A DNA stretch of 64,000 nt, taken from NCBI RefSeq assembly GCF_036323735.1, contig NC_086034.1:67629939-67693938 (forward strand), read 5' to 3'. Shown piece after piece: positions 12,790 through 24,763 of the stretch (the first letter of the stretch is position 1; the number at the start of each line of letters is the position of its first letter). This DNA comes from Rattus norvegicus. Its lineage: Eukaryota > Chordata > Mammalia > Rodentia > Muridae. A program made the position numbers and the translations under genes. The notes beneath the pieces were generated by a model. The model was not told the origin of the DNA, did no database searches, and saw only the letters and a list, made by a program, of their open reading frames with translations.

Positions 12790-14612
12790 TGTGGTGGTGG
12801 TGGTGGTTTGAATTTGCTTGGCCCAGGAAGTGGCACTATTTGGAGGTGTGGCCTTGTTAAAGTAGGTGTGGCCTTGTTGAAAGAAGAAGAAGTGTGTCAC
12901 CGTTGGGGTAAACAGTGAGATCTTCTTCCTAGTTTCCTGGAAGGCAGTCTTCTCCTGGCTGCCTTTAGAACAAGAGGTAGACCTCTCCTCCAGTGCCATG
13001 TCTGCCTGGATGCTGCCATGTTCCGGCCTTGATGAGAACAGACTGAACCTCTGAACCTGTAAGCCAGCCCTGATTAAATGTTGTCCTTTATAAGAGTTGC
13101 CACGCAACCAACAGATTGGGAAAAGATCTTTACCAATCCTACAATAGATAGAGGCCTTATATCCAAAATATACAAAGAACTCAAGAAGTTAGACCGCAGG
13201 GAGACAAATAACCCTATTAAAAAATGGGGTTCAGAGCTAAACAAAGAATTCACAGTTGAGGAATGCCGAATGGCTGAGAAACACCTAAAGAAATGTTCAA
13301 CATCTTTAGTCATAAGGGAAATGCAAATCAAAACAACCCTGAGATTTCACCTCACACCAGGGAGAATGGCTAAGATCAAAAACTCAGGTGACAGCAGATG
13401 CTGGCAAGGATACGGAGAAAGAGGAACACTCCTCCATTGTTGGTGGGATTGCAGACTGGTACAACCATTCTGGAAATCAGTCTGGAGGTTCCTCAGAAAA
13501 TTGGACATTGAACTGCCTGAGGATCCAGCTATACCTCTCTTGGGCATATACCCAAAAGATGCCCCAACATATAAAAAAGACACGTGCTCCACTATGTTCA
13601 TCGCAGCCTTATTTATAATAGCCAGAAGCTGGAAAGAACCCAGATGCCCTTCAACAGAGGAATGGATACAGAAAATGTGGTACATCTACACAATGGAATA
13701 TTACTCAGCTATCAAAAACAATGACTTTATGAAATTCGTAGGCAAATGGTCGGAACTGGAAAATATCATCCTGAGTGAGGTAACCCAATCACAGAAAAAC
13801 ACACATGGTATGCACTCATTGATGAGTGGCTATTAGCCCAAATGCTTGAATTACCCTAGATGCCTAGAACAAATGAAACTCAAGACGGATGATCAAAATG
13901 TGAATGCTTCACTCCTTCTTTAAAAGGGGAACAAGAATACCCTTGGCAGGGAATAGAGAGGCAAAGATTAAAACAGACACAGAAGGAACACCCTTTCAGA
14001 GCCTGCCCCACATGTGGCCCATGCATATACAGCCACCCAATTAGACAAGATGGATGAAGCAAAGAAGTGCAGGCCGACAGGAGCCGGATGTAGATCTCTC
14101 CCGAGAGACACAGCCAGAATACAGCAAACACAGAGGCGTATGCCAGCAGCAAACCACTGAACTGAGAATAGGACCCCCGTTGAAGGAATCAGAGAAAGAA
14201 CTGGAAGAGCTTGAAGGGGCTCGAGACCCCATATGAACAACAATGCCAAGCAACCAGAGCTTCCAGGGACTAAGCCACTACCTAAAGACTATACATGGAC
14301 TGACCCTGGACTCTGACCTCATAGGTAGCAATGAATATCCTAGTAAGAGCACCAGTGGAAGGGGAAGCCCTGGGTCCTGCTAAGACTGAACCCCCAGTGA
14401 ACTAGATTGTTGGGAGGAGGGCGGCAATGGGGGGAGGATGGGGAGGGGAACACCCATAAAGAAGGGGGGGGAGGGGGATGTTTGCCCGGAAACCGGGAAA
14501 GGGAATAACACTCGAAATGTATATAAGAAATACTCAAGTTAATAAAAAAAAAAAAAAAAAAGAGTTGCCACGGTAACGGTGTCTCTTCACAGCAGTAAAA
14601 CCTAACTAAGAC
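12790..14612 (+). repeat. Old rodent interspersed repeat interrupted by the L1 insertion
   Basis: The left part (12790-13104) runs from a GGTTTGAATTTGCTTGGCCC-type start to GATTAAATGTTGTCC, and the right part (14573-14612) continues with GTGTCTCTTCACAGCAG. The same repeat occurs in plus orientation at 37705-38018 and in minus orientation at 32880-33195, which allows the split to be recognised. It is probably an L1 (Lx-type) 3'-end family or a similar rodent medium-reiterated repeat; the exact subclass was not determined. Confidence 0.7.
13105..14560 (+). mobile_element. 5'-truncated young L1 (rat L1 type): ORF2 3' end, 3'UTR, poly(A)
   Basis: About 730 bp of open ORF2 C-terminus (to the stop near 13836) is followed by a 3'UTR with a G-rich polypurine block (14411-14475) and a poly(A) tail at 14542-14560. 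The 13-bp target-site duplication AAGAGTTGCCACG is perfect (13092-13104 and 14560-14572). The insertion splits an older rodent repeat whose halves join exactly across the duplication. The reverse-transcriptase domain is absent, so the copy is dead. The open frame and intact duplication suggest a recent event. Confidence 0.92.
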
Positions 14613-16033
14613 ATCCTGCATAGCTCCAAGTCTGAGGTGTTCATTTGTTTGTTTGTTTGTTTTTAACACCAGCCATACTGAAAGGACTATGCTAGGTGTA
14701 GAGATTGGAGAGGTAGAATGATGAGTCAGCATGGCCCTACGATCAAGTGTGACGTCATACTCTACTAGGGAAGAAATGATGCACAATACAAAACCAAGAC
14801 CATGGTTACCTTACTATCAACCTCTCTACTACAAACAATTAGCATTGTGCTCAGCAGATAGTAGATGGGCATTCAAGGAGAAACGTACTCTGATGGGAAA
14901 GAGCCAGGGTGACTTATAAGTGTTACACTTGAATTGGCTTTTGAACAGCTAAGAATTGACACTACAGTCTCGTCTATACAGGGCAAGCGTTCTGCCACTG
15001 AGCTACATCTAGAGACCTTAGTTAAGGGTTTTCTGTCTCTTCCTCGTCACTGACTTTTACAAAAGATCTTCAGCTTTCAGACTTCCCCAACCCTATCCTC
15101 CTACTGAACATAGAATCTTAAGGCAGCATCCTCGCTCAGTCCCAGTGTAACCTTCAATCCTCATTTCTTCCTTACCTGTTACGTTTCTCAGACACTAGAT
15201 TTTCCTCCCCCACCCGCCATGGTATCAAATCCTAACACACAACCCAACTACATTTTCCCTGGAGGATAACTTGACATTTCTCTTACTTTATTTGGGTTTG
15301 TTGTTTCTCTTGCTGAGTACTGAATACAGATAGCCTCACATGGACAAAATGCCTGCTCTACCACTAACCTGGCCCCTGCCCATCTCCTACTTCCTGAAGG
15401 TGATACCAGAAACTGTTGTTCATCTACAGTGCCAACCCATGTAGATGCACTAGATTATTCTGGCAAGAGACAAACAGACAAACACTTTAGGATACAGAGA
15501 CTGAATTCAACATGATGTCAATCCAGGAACATTTGCAATGTATATCCAAGATGGCCGCTGTTCCATTCTCACCCCTATAACACAAGGTTAATTAATGGGT
15601 TAAGCGTGGAAGGCTGAAATAGACCTGTGGAGCCTTGAATGGCACATTAGCAAAAATGACAAACACTTAGCACTTGGTTGTCAATGAGAGTGGTGGCAAA
15701 TCAGAGGACCTACAGTATGACAGGTCACAGCTGAGGCATACTCTTAACATGCCAGGAAGCTGGATGATGGCAAGGCCACCTCTGAGAAAAACATGACCCT
15801 AGCACGACTACAGAATTAAGTGTGGTGCAGATGGATATGCAGTCCGGAAGAATTACCAAGCAGTCCTGCTTTACCAACTTCCACCAGCCCAGCTTTTTGA
15901 GTTCCGGCCATGACAGAAGGACAGAGTCACCCAGCAAAGCAATCATTACAGAATTTTAACTCATAAGAACAAGAAAATTCAATACATTGGCTAAGACAGA
16001 AGAATGAGGCAAAAGCACACTATGCACAATGGC

Positions 16034-16650
16034 TCTGTGTGTGTGTGTGTGTGTGTGTGTGTACATGTGTACATGTGTTTATGTTGGAGGACACAGGTAT
16101 TCAGCTTGTCTCACTGGGGCACGAAGCCACTGGTGTGCTTTTTAAAATGTCTACTACCAATTCCTAAGAGCATCCACAATGTTCAGTATTATTTTGTATG
16201 TCTCAGAAATAGTAGGCTGGGACAAAGCTCCGTGATGAAGCACTTACTGAGCACATACAAGGCTCTGGGTTCAATACTCAGTAGAAAAAAATAAATACTT
16301 GATTTGGGAGCTGAAGAGATGGCTCAATCAATAAAGTGCTACCTCATAAGCAAGAGGACCTGAATTCAATCCCCAGCACCCACATTAAAAAAGATAGATA
16401 TAGTGGCAAATACTTGCAATCCCAGCACGAGACAGAGACAAACAGATTCAGGCTCACTGCCCTGACAGCTGAGCCTAATTGGTGAGCCCTGGGTCCCAGT
16501 GGAAGACCTTGACAAAACTCAGGGTAGATTACTTCTGAGAAATGACCTCCAAGGTTGACCTCTGCCCTCTACATGCACACATACACACATGCATGCACAT
16601 ACATACATGTACCTATATCTACATGAGTATGCATATACACATGCCCACAT

Positions 16651-16688
<38 letters not shown>

Positions 16689-16690
16689 CA
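16034..16690 (+). repeat. (TG)n, B3-type SINE and (CA)n
   Basis: A (TG)n run lies at about 16035-16062. A B3-like SINE (16308-16600) begins GGAGCTGAAGAGATGGCTCA and ends with GTTGACCTCTGCCCTCTACA and a CACATACACACATGC tail. That tail grades into a (CA)n run at about 16653-16686. Confidence 0.75.
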
Positions 16691-17091
16691 CACACATATT
16701 CAATATACATGAATAACTTCCTATCTGTACCTTGGTTGAGGTTTTAGTTGTACGCCTACAATTCTAGTTTACACATCTTTACCATTGTATAGTATCCCAC
16801 TGTGTCAATACAGCATTTTTCATTTAAAAAAATGTATTTTTAAAATAACTGAGTTATTTTTAAAGCTTTGATGGAGACAAAACTATCACAAACAACACAT
16901 ATACCTATCTGAGAACTCATGAAGATTTGCACCTACTAAAGGGTTATTTGATATGAACTTATTATGTTTATTAGCCATTGCCAAACCAACATCCAAAGAA
17001 GTTTTCATCAGTCATTGTATTATAATTATTTTAAAGCTTTAATGGTACAAAAGCACATCAACCCTGCATCCCTGAGTAACAGCATGTGTAC

Positions 17092-17092
<1 letters not shown>

Positions 17093-17148
<56 letters not shown>

Positions 17149-17375
17149 ACTTTTCTGCAGTTAGTTCTGGTTATGATCTTTTGTTTCTCAGCCTTGGAAA
17201 CCTACTACGGCGTTGTTATAATTGAGGGCAATTAAACCAAGTGCTTTGAAGTATGGCTGAAATCCCAACAGGGCAAGAAGCTGAAGCAGGGAGGGGTGGA
17301 TTTAGCTCCAGCCTGGGCCACATCACGGAACCCTGACTCAAAAAGCCAAAAAAGGAAAGAAATTAAACTCACATG
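17093..17375 (+). repeat. (CA)n microsatellite followed by a B1 fragment
   Basis: A pure CA run of about 27 units lies at 17093-17146. At 17245-17375 a decayed plus-strand B1 is recognisable by TGGCTGAAATCCCAACAGGG, CTCCAGCCTGGGCCACATCA and CCCTGACTCAAAAAGCC. Confidence 0.8.
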
Positions 17376-17814
17376 CACACACATGCACAAGCACCTACAT
17401 TCAAACACACACTCACACATGGATCCCATGCCGTGCCTGCCTGTCTCCACCATGGTGGTCATGGATTCCTCTGGAACTGTGAACTCGCCTTTATAAGTGC
17501 CTCTTAACAATGACAGAGATGTCACTAAGACACCATGTTTACATAGCAGTCACCTTAGTGACTCAGCTCTCTCCCCAGCCATTTCTTTTAATCTTGATTA
17601 ATCTAACATCAAAAGGATGAACATCATACTTGTTTATGTCCAATTACACATCTGTCATAATGATCAGAAGTTCCTGCCTTCATCGCCAGTGATATCTGAA
17701 CTCATGTCAACAATACCAAAGTCTACGTATCAGGTTCAGTAAACACTACAGTTACCTATGAAAACACTGAGCAGCCCAACTAACCAGGCCTAGTTGGTTT
17801 TCCCAGTTGGTGTT

Positions 17815-18190
17815 GGTGTCCTAATTGCTGTTCTTCTGCTGTGAAGATACACCATGACCAAGGCAGCTTATAAAAGGCAGCATGTAATTAGGAGACTGCT
17901 CACGGTTTCAGAGGGTTAGTGTGTGATCATCATGGCAAGGAGCATGGGGACACACAGACAGACATGATGCCACATGCTAATTGCTAAGAGCTTACGCCCT
18001 GTTCTACAGGCAGTAGAAGAGAGTGGGCCTGACACAGGTTTTTAAAATCTCAAAGCCTATCTCCAATGGCATACCCTCTCTAACAAGGCCTAATACCTCC
18101 TAATCCTTGGAAGACAGTCCACCAACTGGGGACCAGTCATTCAAACATATGAGCCCAAAGGGGCCATTCCCTGTCAAACCAGCACAAATA
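17815..18190 (-). repeat. Rodent L1-type 3'-end repeat, antisense
   Basis: GTGAAGATACACCATGACCA, GCTTATAAAAGGCAGCATGT and TAACAAGGCCTAATACCTCC are the reversed blocks of the same family as at 32880-33195 and 41590-41975. It lies only about 170 bp from FUT10 exon 3 on its intronic side. Confidence 0.7.
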
Positions 18191-18358
18191 GTATTGTTTG
18201 CTATCTGCTAAATACCTCAGGCCTTCTACAGAGCTAATGAAGAAATCGGGTGTACCAACACGTGATCAAGGAGAGCTCTGCCCTCTCAGGAGATGAGCAG
18301 TAACTAGGCTTTGAACAGACATTAACACATGAAAGGAGAAAGGGAAAGCCCAACTCAC

Positions 18359-18653
18359 CATAGAAGAGGAAGGCCTTGGTCATAGGATGATGCTGGAAGG
18401 TTCTATTGATAGTAAAGAAGCAAGCATCTGCCCCACACTGGCCGAGCCTGCCAGTCTCTCCAGTCAGTGGAGACCACCACAGCACAATGGGGTAGCTACC
18501 AGCATCCACCTTGTTCCTCCCAGACAAGGCCAGTGCGTCCTTTTTAGGAAGTGGGTTCAAGTGTTTGGGATCTCCCTCCACATCTTTCTGTCCATCTTGC
18601 AAATCGGAGTTTTTAAACTTCTTCCTTTCAAATTTCCCAAGCTCAACCACTAC
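18359..18653 (-). CDS. FUT10: FUT10 second coding exon (295 nt)
   Basis: The acceptor is at 18656-18654 after a pyrimidine-rich stretch and the donor GTGAGT is at 18358-18353. Read on the minus strand it opens VVVELGKFERK and closes TKAFLFYG, residues 28 to about 126 of the protein. It contains the stem and the first strand of the N-terminal glycosyltransferase domain, including the LWWSPLTGETGR motif, two cysteines in LGQCGADAC and the sequon NRT. The frame is open into both flanking introns by chance, so the splice sites and homology define the ends. Confidence 0.95.
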
Positions 18654-21600
18654 CTGAAAGTGAAGACAGTCAGTATCAGAAGCTGGTTCTTCCATTTCGT
18701 TCATTGTACCTCTCATCTGTCTTGGTGATTTTGCTTCCTGTCAGTCTTCCGTAACAATATACCAAAACTCTGTTCTTTTTAACAAAATCTCAAACATTCT
18801 ATTTTACCAATAAAGATTCAGGAACCAAATGCTGTGGTGAAAGCCTGCTAGCTCAGAGAGACAGAGAAAGCAACCAGCTGACCTTCCTCCTCAGCCGATA
18901 TCCCAAAAGGAAAAGCAAGGCCTCTTTCTCCACATTGGCTCAAAAACCTTTCAAACTAAATGTCCCTCCCTTATACTTCCTCTCTATCCATCCTTCTGAT
19001 TCCCTCTTACTCTCTATGGTTTGTTTTTTGTTTTTTTTTTTTTCTATCCTCACTCCCTGTCAACTGGTTGCTTGCTCTGCCTCTTGACCTACGGTTGACT
19101 TGATTAATCCTGTTTATGATAAACAGAAAGTTCTTGGATTAAAGGTGTGTGCTAAGGCTAAGCCACATCACAACTAGAAACAGGTTTTCCAGTAAATAAC
19201 ACTGTCTTGGGGTTCACAGTGTGATCAAACATCCTACAACAAAACCCCTTTAAAATACAGACATATTACATATTGCATACTATATTATAGTAATATTACA
19301 TATTACTATACAATTCTAGAGGTCAAGAGCTAGGCATGGGCTTATAGTCTAACATCAAAGGGCTAGCAAATGTGTTTTCTTCTCCACAGACCCGGAGGGA
19401 CAGACAGCCTCTTGGCTTTTTCTATCTTTTAGGAATAGCTCACAATGCTTATTTGGCTCACAACCCCATTTTCAATATTTAGATCTATTGATACCACTCC
19501 CCTCCCTACCGACAGCAGCTCTCTCTGTGACCGCATCCAGGAAAGGTTCTCTGCTTTCAATGACTTGTGATTACCTTCAGTCTCTGTGGATAATTCAGGA
19601 CTACCCCCTTTCTTGGTCCAAGGGTGCAATAACAGCATACCTGAGGCTGGTAATCTCTAAAGAGTAAAGATTCATAGTTCTGGAGACTACATGATCCGAC
19701 ATTGAGGAACCAGTGAGAAGGAAAGGGTCTGGAAGGATTAGGGTGTAGCTTAGTGTTAGAATGCTTGCCCTTTATAGTCAAACCAGTGGGCTTTTATGCT
19801 GGCCCATGCCCTCCCCTAAAGAGATTATTTTAGAGCCAGAAATGGTGGTACATACACATGATCCTAGCACATAAGAAGCTGAGGGAAAGAGAGGGGAGAG
19901 AGGGAGAGAGAGAGAGAGAGAGAGAGAGAATATAAATCAGAGTCATCATTTTATCAGCAACCAGCCCCTGAGATATCACAGTCCCAGGATAATGGCATTG
20001 AGCCCACAGCACCTCACCTTTTAACATCCCACGCCTCTCACCACTCTCCCTGTGTGGATTAAATTTCCAACATATAAACTATAAGGGTCATATTCACACC
20101 AAACCTTTTCCCCATCTCATGATACATTCGCAGTAATCGTATCTGCAAAGTCCCTCCTGCCACGTTGAAGTGACATGTTCACAGTTTCCAGAGGCACGGA
20201 CCTAGCTCCCAAATTATCTGCCAACCAGGGTTGGTGATTCTAAAGGACAGTCAGACACAGAGGGCCCTGAAACCTATCCCAGGATCCCCAAGGATGATCT
20301 ACTAACTCCTCCACAGTGACCCCCAGAGGGTTTGCACGCGGTATGGGGGAAGATACACATGCAGCAGCAGGGGCAGCTCCTGTTTAACAGGCATGCTCTT
20401 CCTGGTATGAGAAAGGGGCCACTGGCCACCAAGCATCACATGGAGTCTGTAATTCTCTGCAACAAGGGTAAAACTTAAAGTACCCATGCCAACTAAAATG
20501 TTAAGACCTTTTCTATGAAAGCCAAGTGCTATTTTCCAACAGAGTAAAGCAATTGCATTAGCTCTGAGCAACCGAGCCCAAGTCAGCCCTTGCCAAGAGC
20601 TTTCTCTGCATTTTTATAATGTAATAATATGGCTCTTCCCCAAAAGCTTAAGGGAAGCAAGTTAATTTACAGCCCCAGACCCTCTCTTCATTTAACCTTC
20701 CTCGATAATGTACAACCAGTAACTTAAAGAGAAAAAAAAGAAAAGGCTGTCAAAACTCCAGGAGATGGAACTTCAAAGACAAAATTTGCTCCGTGTGCCT
20801 CACCCATGTGTCCTGTGTGAGGTGTGAAGTTCATCACAAATGACAGGCGATTTAAAGAGAGATAGATACGCTTTTCACCTGTACTATCCCCAGGTGCCAT
20901 TGTTGTTACAGGAAATATGGGAGACTGAAGGACAGTAAAAAAAAAAATTCTAAGGATAAGATCAGTCAAACCTACAATCCAAGGAGAAATAAACCAGTTT
21001 CTTCCACAAATCCAATACAGAAAACAAAAGAAATCTCCCAAAGAAACAAACAAAAAAATGCAAATGCAAAACTTGAGATTTGCCACTCAAATGGAGATGT
21101 ATTTATTTACTGCAGATTCAGAATGCCATTACAAAAGACCTTTTCAGGAGACAACCAGAATGTCTACTGCAGAGGGTACTGAGAAACTATTGTTCCCTGT
21201 GATAGGTGAGACAGCAGGTGTGTGGTTATGGTTTTTGAAGTCTGTGGACTAGAGAGATGGCTCAGTGACTAACTGTACTTGCTATCCTCCTAGAAGACCT
21301 GACTTTGTTCCTAGGACTCCACACTAGGCAGCTCAAAACTCCTATGTGACTCCAGCTATGTAGGATCTGACTCTCTCTTTTAGTCTTTTCAGGCACCAAC
21401 ACAACTATAGCACAGTTGCACACATACATATACACACATGTGCCTACACACATGGGCACACATGCTCGCAATCCCCCCAACACACACAAACAAAAACAAA
21501 AGTCTTTTAGAGTCTAACTATATGATGCAGGGAACACACTCAGATTCCAGCATTCAAGTCATGGGGCTCCAGAACAGGAAGATATTGAGTTTGAAGTTGG

Positions 21601-24067
21601 CCTGGGCAGAAACAACAGAGACAGGCACAGACACAGACACCTAGAGACCAAGATAGATCAACCCAGTCTCAGAAAGAAAAATAGTCCATATGTGTTAGAA
21701 AAACAGACTAATGCAGAGCCAAGTGAAGTGTTACAAGAATTTGTTTTAAAATACCCCACATGTATTCATTTTTACAAGTAAATAATTAAATTCAAAAATA
21801 AAGCTTTAGACACATGCAGTGAATTTTCTGACAAAATATAATGAGGTGTGGATTCAGAATGATGTCTAAAGTCCATGACTCCCTCCAAGAGCATTTGGGC
21901 TTAATTGGGCGATTGTCATTTACATCGTCATGAGTAGACTACCATGTGTACTAGTCATTTTTCTCATCGCTATGACCAAATACCCAATGAGCAGCAAGTT
22001 AGAGGAGTGCTCACCTTTGGCTCACTGATTGGGGAGCACAGCACATTGTGGCAGGGAGGTCACGTGGACAGGGGCTCCACGTGGTGGGAACCTGTGACCA
22101 GGGCTCTTCACCTCCCAACCTAGCAGAGCAGGAGGCAGAGAAGGGATGCTCATTTCACGTTCTCTTTCTTTCCCTTGTTCCTTTTTTCCCTTTTATTTAA
22201 TCTGGCCCTCAGCCCATAGGGTTGTGCTACACATAGTCCAGGTTAGTTTCCCCTTCTTTACTAAACATCCCTGGAAAAGCCCTCACTGGGAGACCCAGAG
22301 GTCTCCTAGGTGATTCTAAACCCAGTCAAGTGAACAATGAAGAGTAACCATCATGTCATTGATTTTAAAAGTATAGGTTATAAAAATGTGATGTGAGCTG
22401 AATTATGTACTCAGGCACATATGTCTATACTTGGTGGTATAGCCTTGAAGGAGATAATTACATCCAAATAAGGTCATTAGGGCCGGTATAACTGAGATCA
22501 CTAAAAAAGGGTATACAGAAGCATGGCTAGGCACAAAGAAGCACAGAGGAAAGGCCATATAAACACAGAGAAAGAAGACAAGGAGATGAGTCTCAGAAGA
22601 TACAACCCAGTCCACACCTCAGTCCTGAGACAACCCAAGCAAGTTCTATTTGCAACACAATAAATTTATCTTGTTTAAGCTTCTAAGCATAAAGTACTTT
22701 TTAATGACAACTCCAGCTGAGTGATGGAGGATCCACAACAGGCTGTTTCTTCTATTTACCTTTACCCTACCTATTCATCTAGCCTATGGACCAGTAACAA
22801 CGGAACAATTCGGAACACAGGTGTTATATTTGTCATCAGTGGTGTTTTACAACTGTCTAACACTCTGAGGCATGAAACACCACCACACCTGGTATGACAG
22901 TGAGGAGCAGGAGATGGTCTCTGAACACTGACACAACCATCCGGTGTTCAACTAGAAGCTCCATCGCTACTAGCTAGCATCCATGGTGCTGGAAGGCGCT
23001 CTGCCCACTACCAGAGAAGAAAGGTAACGATCAACATCAGTCAGCCACAAACCCTGCAACCTACAGCAGCAACACGCCAACATCATATAATGGTATAACC
23101 AATCACTTTTCTTAACTGCATTTTTTAAGGGGGCCTTAGCCCACTCCATGAGGAAGAACTCGGGCCTAAGGTTGCTAGGGTTTCCAAGAACATCAGACTG
23201 GATAGGACACGGGCCTATGGGGGAAAGGAACATAACAATAAAAGGACCCCTGATGGCATTCTGCTATTCCTATAGATCGGTGTCTCACTCTGCTCTCATT
23301 ATATGGGATGCAACACAGAGACCCACAACTGGACGATGTGCAAAGAGTGAGAGATGTTGGATCACTCAGTTTGAAAGTAGACATGAGTGGGTTCCCATCC
23401 CTAACCAAGAACTATCTACAATTGATGCCAGCTCGCTGGGTCTATCAACTACATTCCGTGGCAGACTCCATGCCAACACACACACACACCCCATTTTTTG
23501 TAGGTGTTTTGTTTCATTTTGGCATTTTTTCTTATTGTTATTTTTTTCATTGTTTGATATTTGTTTTGTGCTTTTATGCTTTTTTTAAGAGCGAGAACAT
23601 GGGGGCTGGGGATTTAGCTCAGTGGTAGAGCGCTTACCTAGGAAGCGCAAGGCCCTGGGTTCGGTCCCCAGCTCCGAAAAAAAGAACCAAAAAAAAAAAA
23701 AAAAAAGAGCGAGAACATAACAGTTGGGTGGGTAGGGAGGTGAGAGGATCACAGAGACATTGGAAGAAGAAGAAAAACTTGATCAAAGTATACTAAGAAA
23801 AACTTCAATAAAATTATAAAAAATAACTGAACACAGTGGCATATGCCCATAATCACAACAATTGGGAGATTAGAGGCAGGATGATCAATGCTGAAGGTTA
23901 TCCTTGAATACACATCAGATCTGAGGCCCATGAGACAATGTTAAAAGGAAAAAGAGAAAGTGTTCTCCCAACTGGGCATGGTGGCTCCTTCCTTTAATCC
24001 CAATACTAAGGAGCCAGAAGCAGAAGTATTTTGAGTTCCAGGCCACCATGCACTACAGAAAAGAAAC

Positions 24068-24162
<95 letters not shown>

Positions 24163-24508
24163 CACAGAGAGAGACAGAGACACAGAGAGAGACAGAGACA
24201 CAGAGAGAGACAGAGAGAGAGACAGAGAGAGAGAGAAGGAAGAAAAATAATAAAAGGAAAGAACAGAACAGAGGTGCTCTCCTTGCATCGTGTAATGTGG
24301 GTTCACAATGCTGAAAAGTTGAGCAAACACCAATTACTCAGAGTCCTGGGGGAAGAGAACAGGAGGAGAAAGGAGATGGACAAGGCCTAGCAGTGAATCT
24401 GCTCTGCACAACCCAGATTCCCAGTACCTGGACTGTCACCATCAGAAAGACAGTGGCTGTCATACAAAGGCAAGATGGCAGAAGCTTCCTCCTCGGAATC
24501 CGCACCAT
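18359..24508 (-). CDS. FUT10: FUT10, 5' coding part (two coding exons; 3' part outside window)
   Basis: FUT10 is a glycosyltransferase family 10 (alpha-1,3-fucosyltransferase-type) protein, a type II membrane protein of the ER/Golgi; recent work assigns it protein O-fucosyltransferase activity. Two coding exons are visible on the minus strand: 24508-24428 (27 codons from ATG) and 18653-18359 (98 codons plus 1 nt). They join in phase 0 through GT-AG splice sites. The N-terminus has a basic stretch (RIPRRK) followed by a hydrophobic signal anchor at about residues 9-30, then a short stem and the start of the family's N-terminal domain (LWWSPLTGETGRLGQCGADA). There is an N-glycosylation sequon NRT near residue 110. 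The last codon is split (G|GT), so the next exon lies left of position 1 with the catalytic domain. Recognition is by remembered similarity to mammalian FUT10, whose N-terminus begins MVRIQRRKLL; here it is MVRIPRRKLL. Confidence 0.95.
19835..19930 (+). repeat. B1 5' fragment with (GA)n
   Basis: AGCCAGAAATGGTGGTACATACACATGATCC-type text (B1 left end, decayed) runs into an AG repeat at about 19890-19929. Confidence 0.6.
21246..21500 (+). mobile_element. B3/B2-type SINE
   Basis: CTAGAGAGATGGCTCAGTGA is the tRNA-derived start. The tail is rich in CACATACATATACACACATG and grades into CAAACAAAAACAAAAG. The middle is decayed. Confidence 0.7.
21945..22725. repeat. Rodent L1-type repeat (-) and an older mammalian-type repeat
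   Basis: 21945-22290 has the reversed start TCATCGCTATGACCAAATAC and GGCTCCACGTGGTGGGAACC, related to the family at 32880. 22382-22725 resembles an old dispersed repeat with GCACAGAGGAAAGGCCATAT and a late AATAAATTTATCTTGTTTAAG motif. I cannot name the second family. Confidence 0.4.
22930..23585 (+). mobile_element. Old L1-derived 3' fragment
   Basis: The text resembles the 3'UTR of older rodent L1 (Lx) elements: a CAACATCAGTCAGCCACAA-like block, the GTATAACCAATCA segment, and a downstream T-rich stretch. It is decayed and has no useful open frame. The young ID element at 23601 is inserted at its end. Confidence 0.5.
23601..23704 (+). mobile_element. ID SINE (BC1-type)
   Basis: This is the most intact ID copy here: full tRNA-Ala-like body with GATTTAGCTCAGTGG and GGTTCGGTCCCCAGC, then an A-rich tail. 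The 14-bp duplication AAGAGCGAGAACAT flanks it (23587-23600 and 23705-23718). It is inserted at the end of an old L1 fragment. Confidence 0.95.
23820..24236 (+). repeat. Two B1 SINEs and a compound (CA)n(GA)n(GACA)n microsatellite
   Basis: B1 copies lie at 23820-23945 and 23960-24065 (GGGCATGGTGGCTCCTTCCT). The tail of the second expands into (CA)n at 24070-24113, (GA)n at 24114-24143, and interrupted GACAGA/GACACA units to about 24236. The run ends about 190 bp from FUT10 exon 2. Confidence 0.85.
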
Positions 24509-24763
24509 GCTGCCCCGACACGAATGACTGACAAAGGGCTGGCCTGGCCTCCAGGTGTCCTCTAGTCAGCCCACATCCAGAGACAACGTCACATGGAGGA
24601 ACCATCTGGGTGCCAATTTCCTGCTGGGAGCTGGTCTCCATGAAGGACTGAGAGCCACGGTTCCGAATGGGCCTGGCTTGGCGCTGAGAGGGAACAGCGT
24701 GTGATCTTCTTAGGCTATCATCAGAACAGCTGGAGTCCTCAGACACGGTGCCAGCCAAAAACA
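24428..24763 (-). other. FUT10: FUT10 exon 2: 5'UTR plus first coding exon
   Basis: The acceptor CAG is at 24766-24764 and the donor GTACTG at 24427-24422. The start codon at 24508-24506 has A at -3 and G at +4, a strong Kozak context, and encodes MVRIPRRKLL followed by a hydrophobic run ending VTVQ at the donor. Positions 24763-24509 are 5'UTR. A different frame is open through the whole exon, and a uORF starting with ATG at 24641-24639 runs over the main start (see findings). The matching first residues of FUT10 and phase-0 joining to the next exon make this assignment firm; the exact 5' end of the exon rests on the splice consensus only. Confidence 0.9.

Larger units (their letters stand above)
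1..18358 (-). other. FUT10 intron (left part), no exons seen
   Basis: I find no further FUT10 exon left of the donor at 18358, so this is intron up to the window edge. It holds SINE, L1 and microsatellite insertions listed separately. The stretches 610-1890, 2110-3060, 3440-4900, 5060-5640, 5815-6630, 6815-7930, 9560-10600, 11600-12490 and 14615-16030 look like unique or very decayed sequence in which I see no supported gene. Confidence 0.75.
18654..24427 (-). other. FUT10 intron between its two coding exons
   Basis: This intron is bounded by the acceptor of the second coding exon and the GTACTG donor of the first. It contains the B1, B3, ID, L1-derived and (CA)n/(GA)n elements listed separately. 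The stretches 18840-19830 and 19935-21240 show no gene I can support; 20940-21060 is A-rich. Short AT-rich runs occur near 19260-19310. Confidence 0.75.

Noticed and set aside
13078..13836. A 252-codon open frame on the plus strand
   Set aside because: It is the ORF2 C-terminus of a 5'-truncated L1 plus a few codons of flanking repeat; the target duplication and poly(A) tail show a dead insertion, not a host gene.
23601..23675. tRNA-Ala-like gene
   Set aside because: A and B boxes are present, but the A-rich tail and target duplication show an ID SINE. The same applies to the other ID copies.
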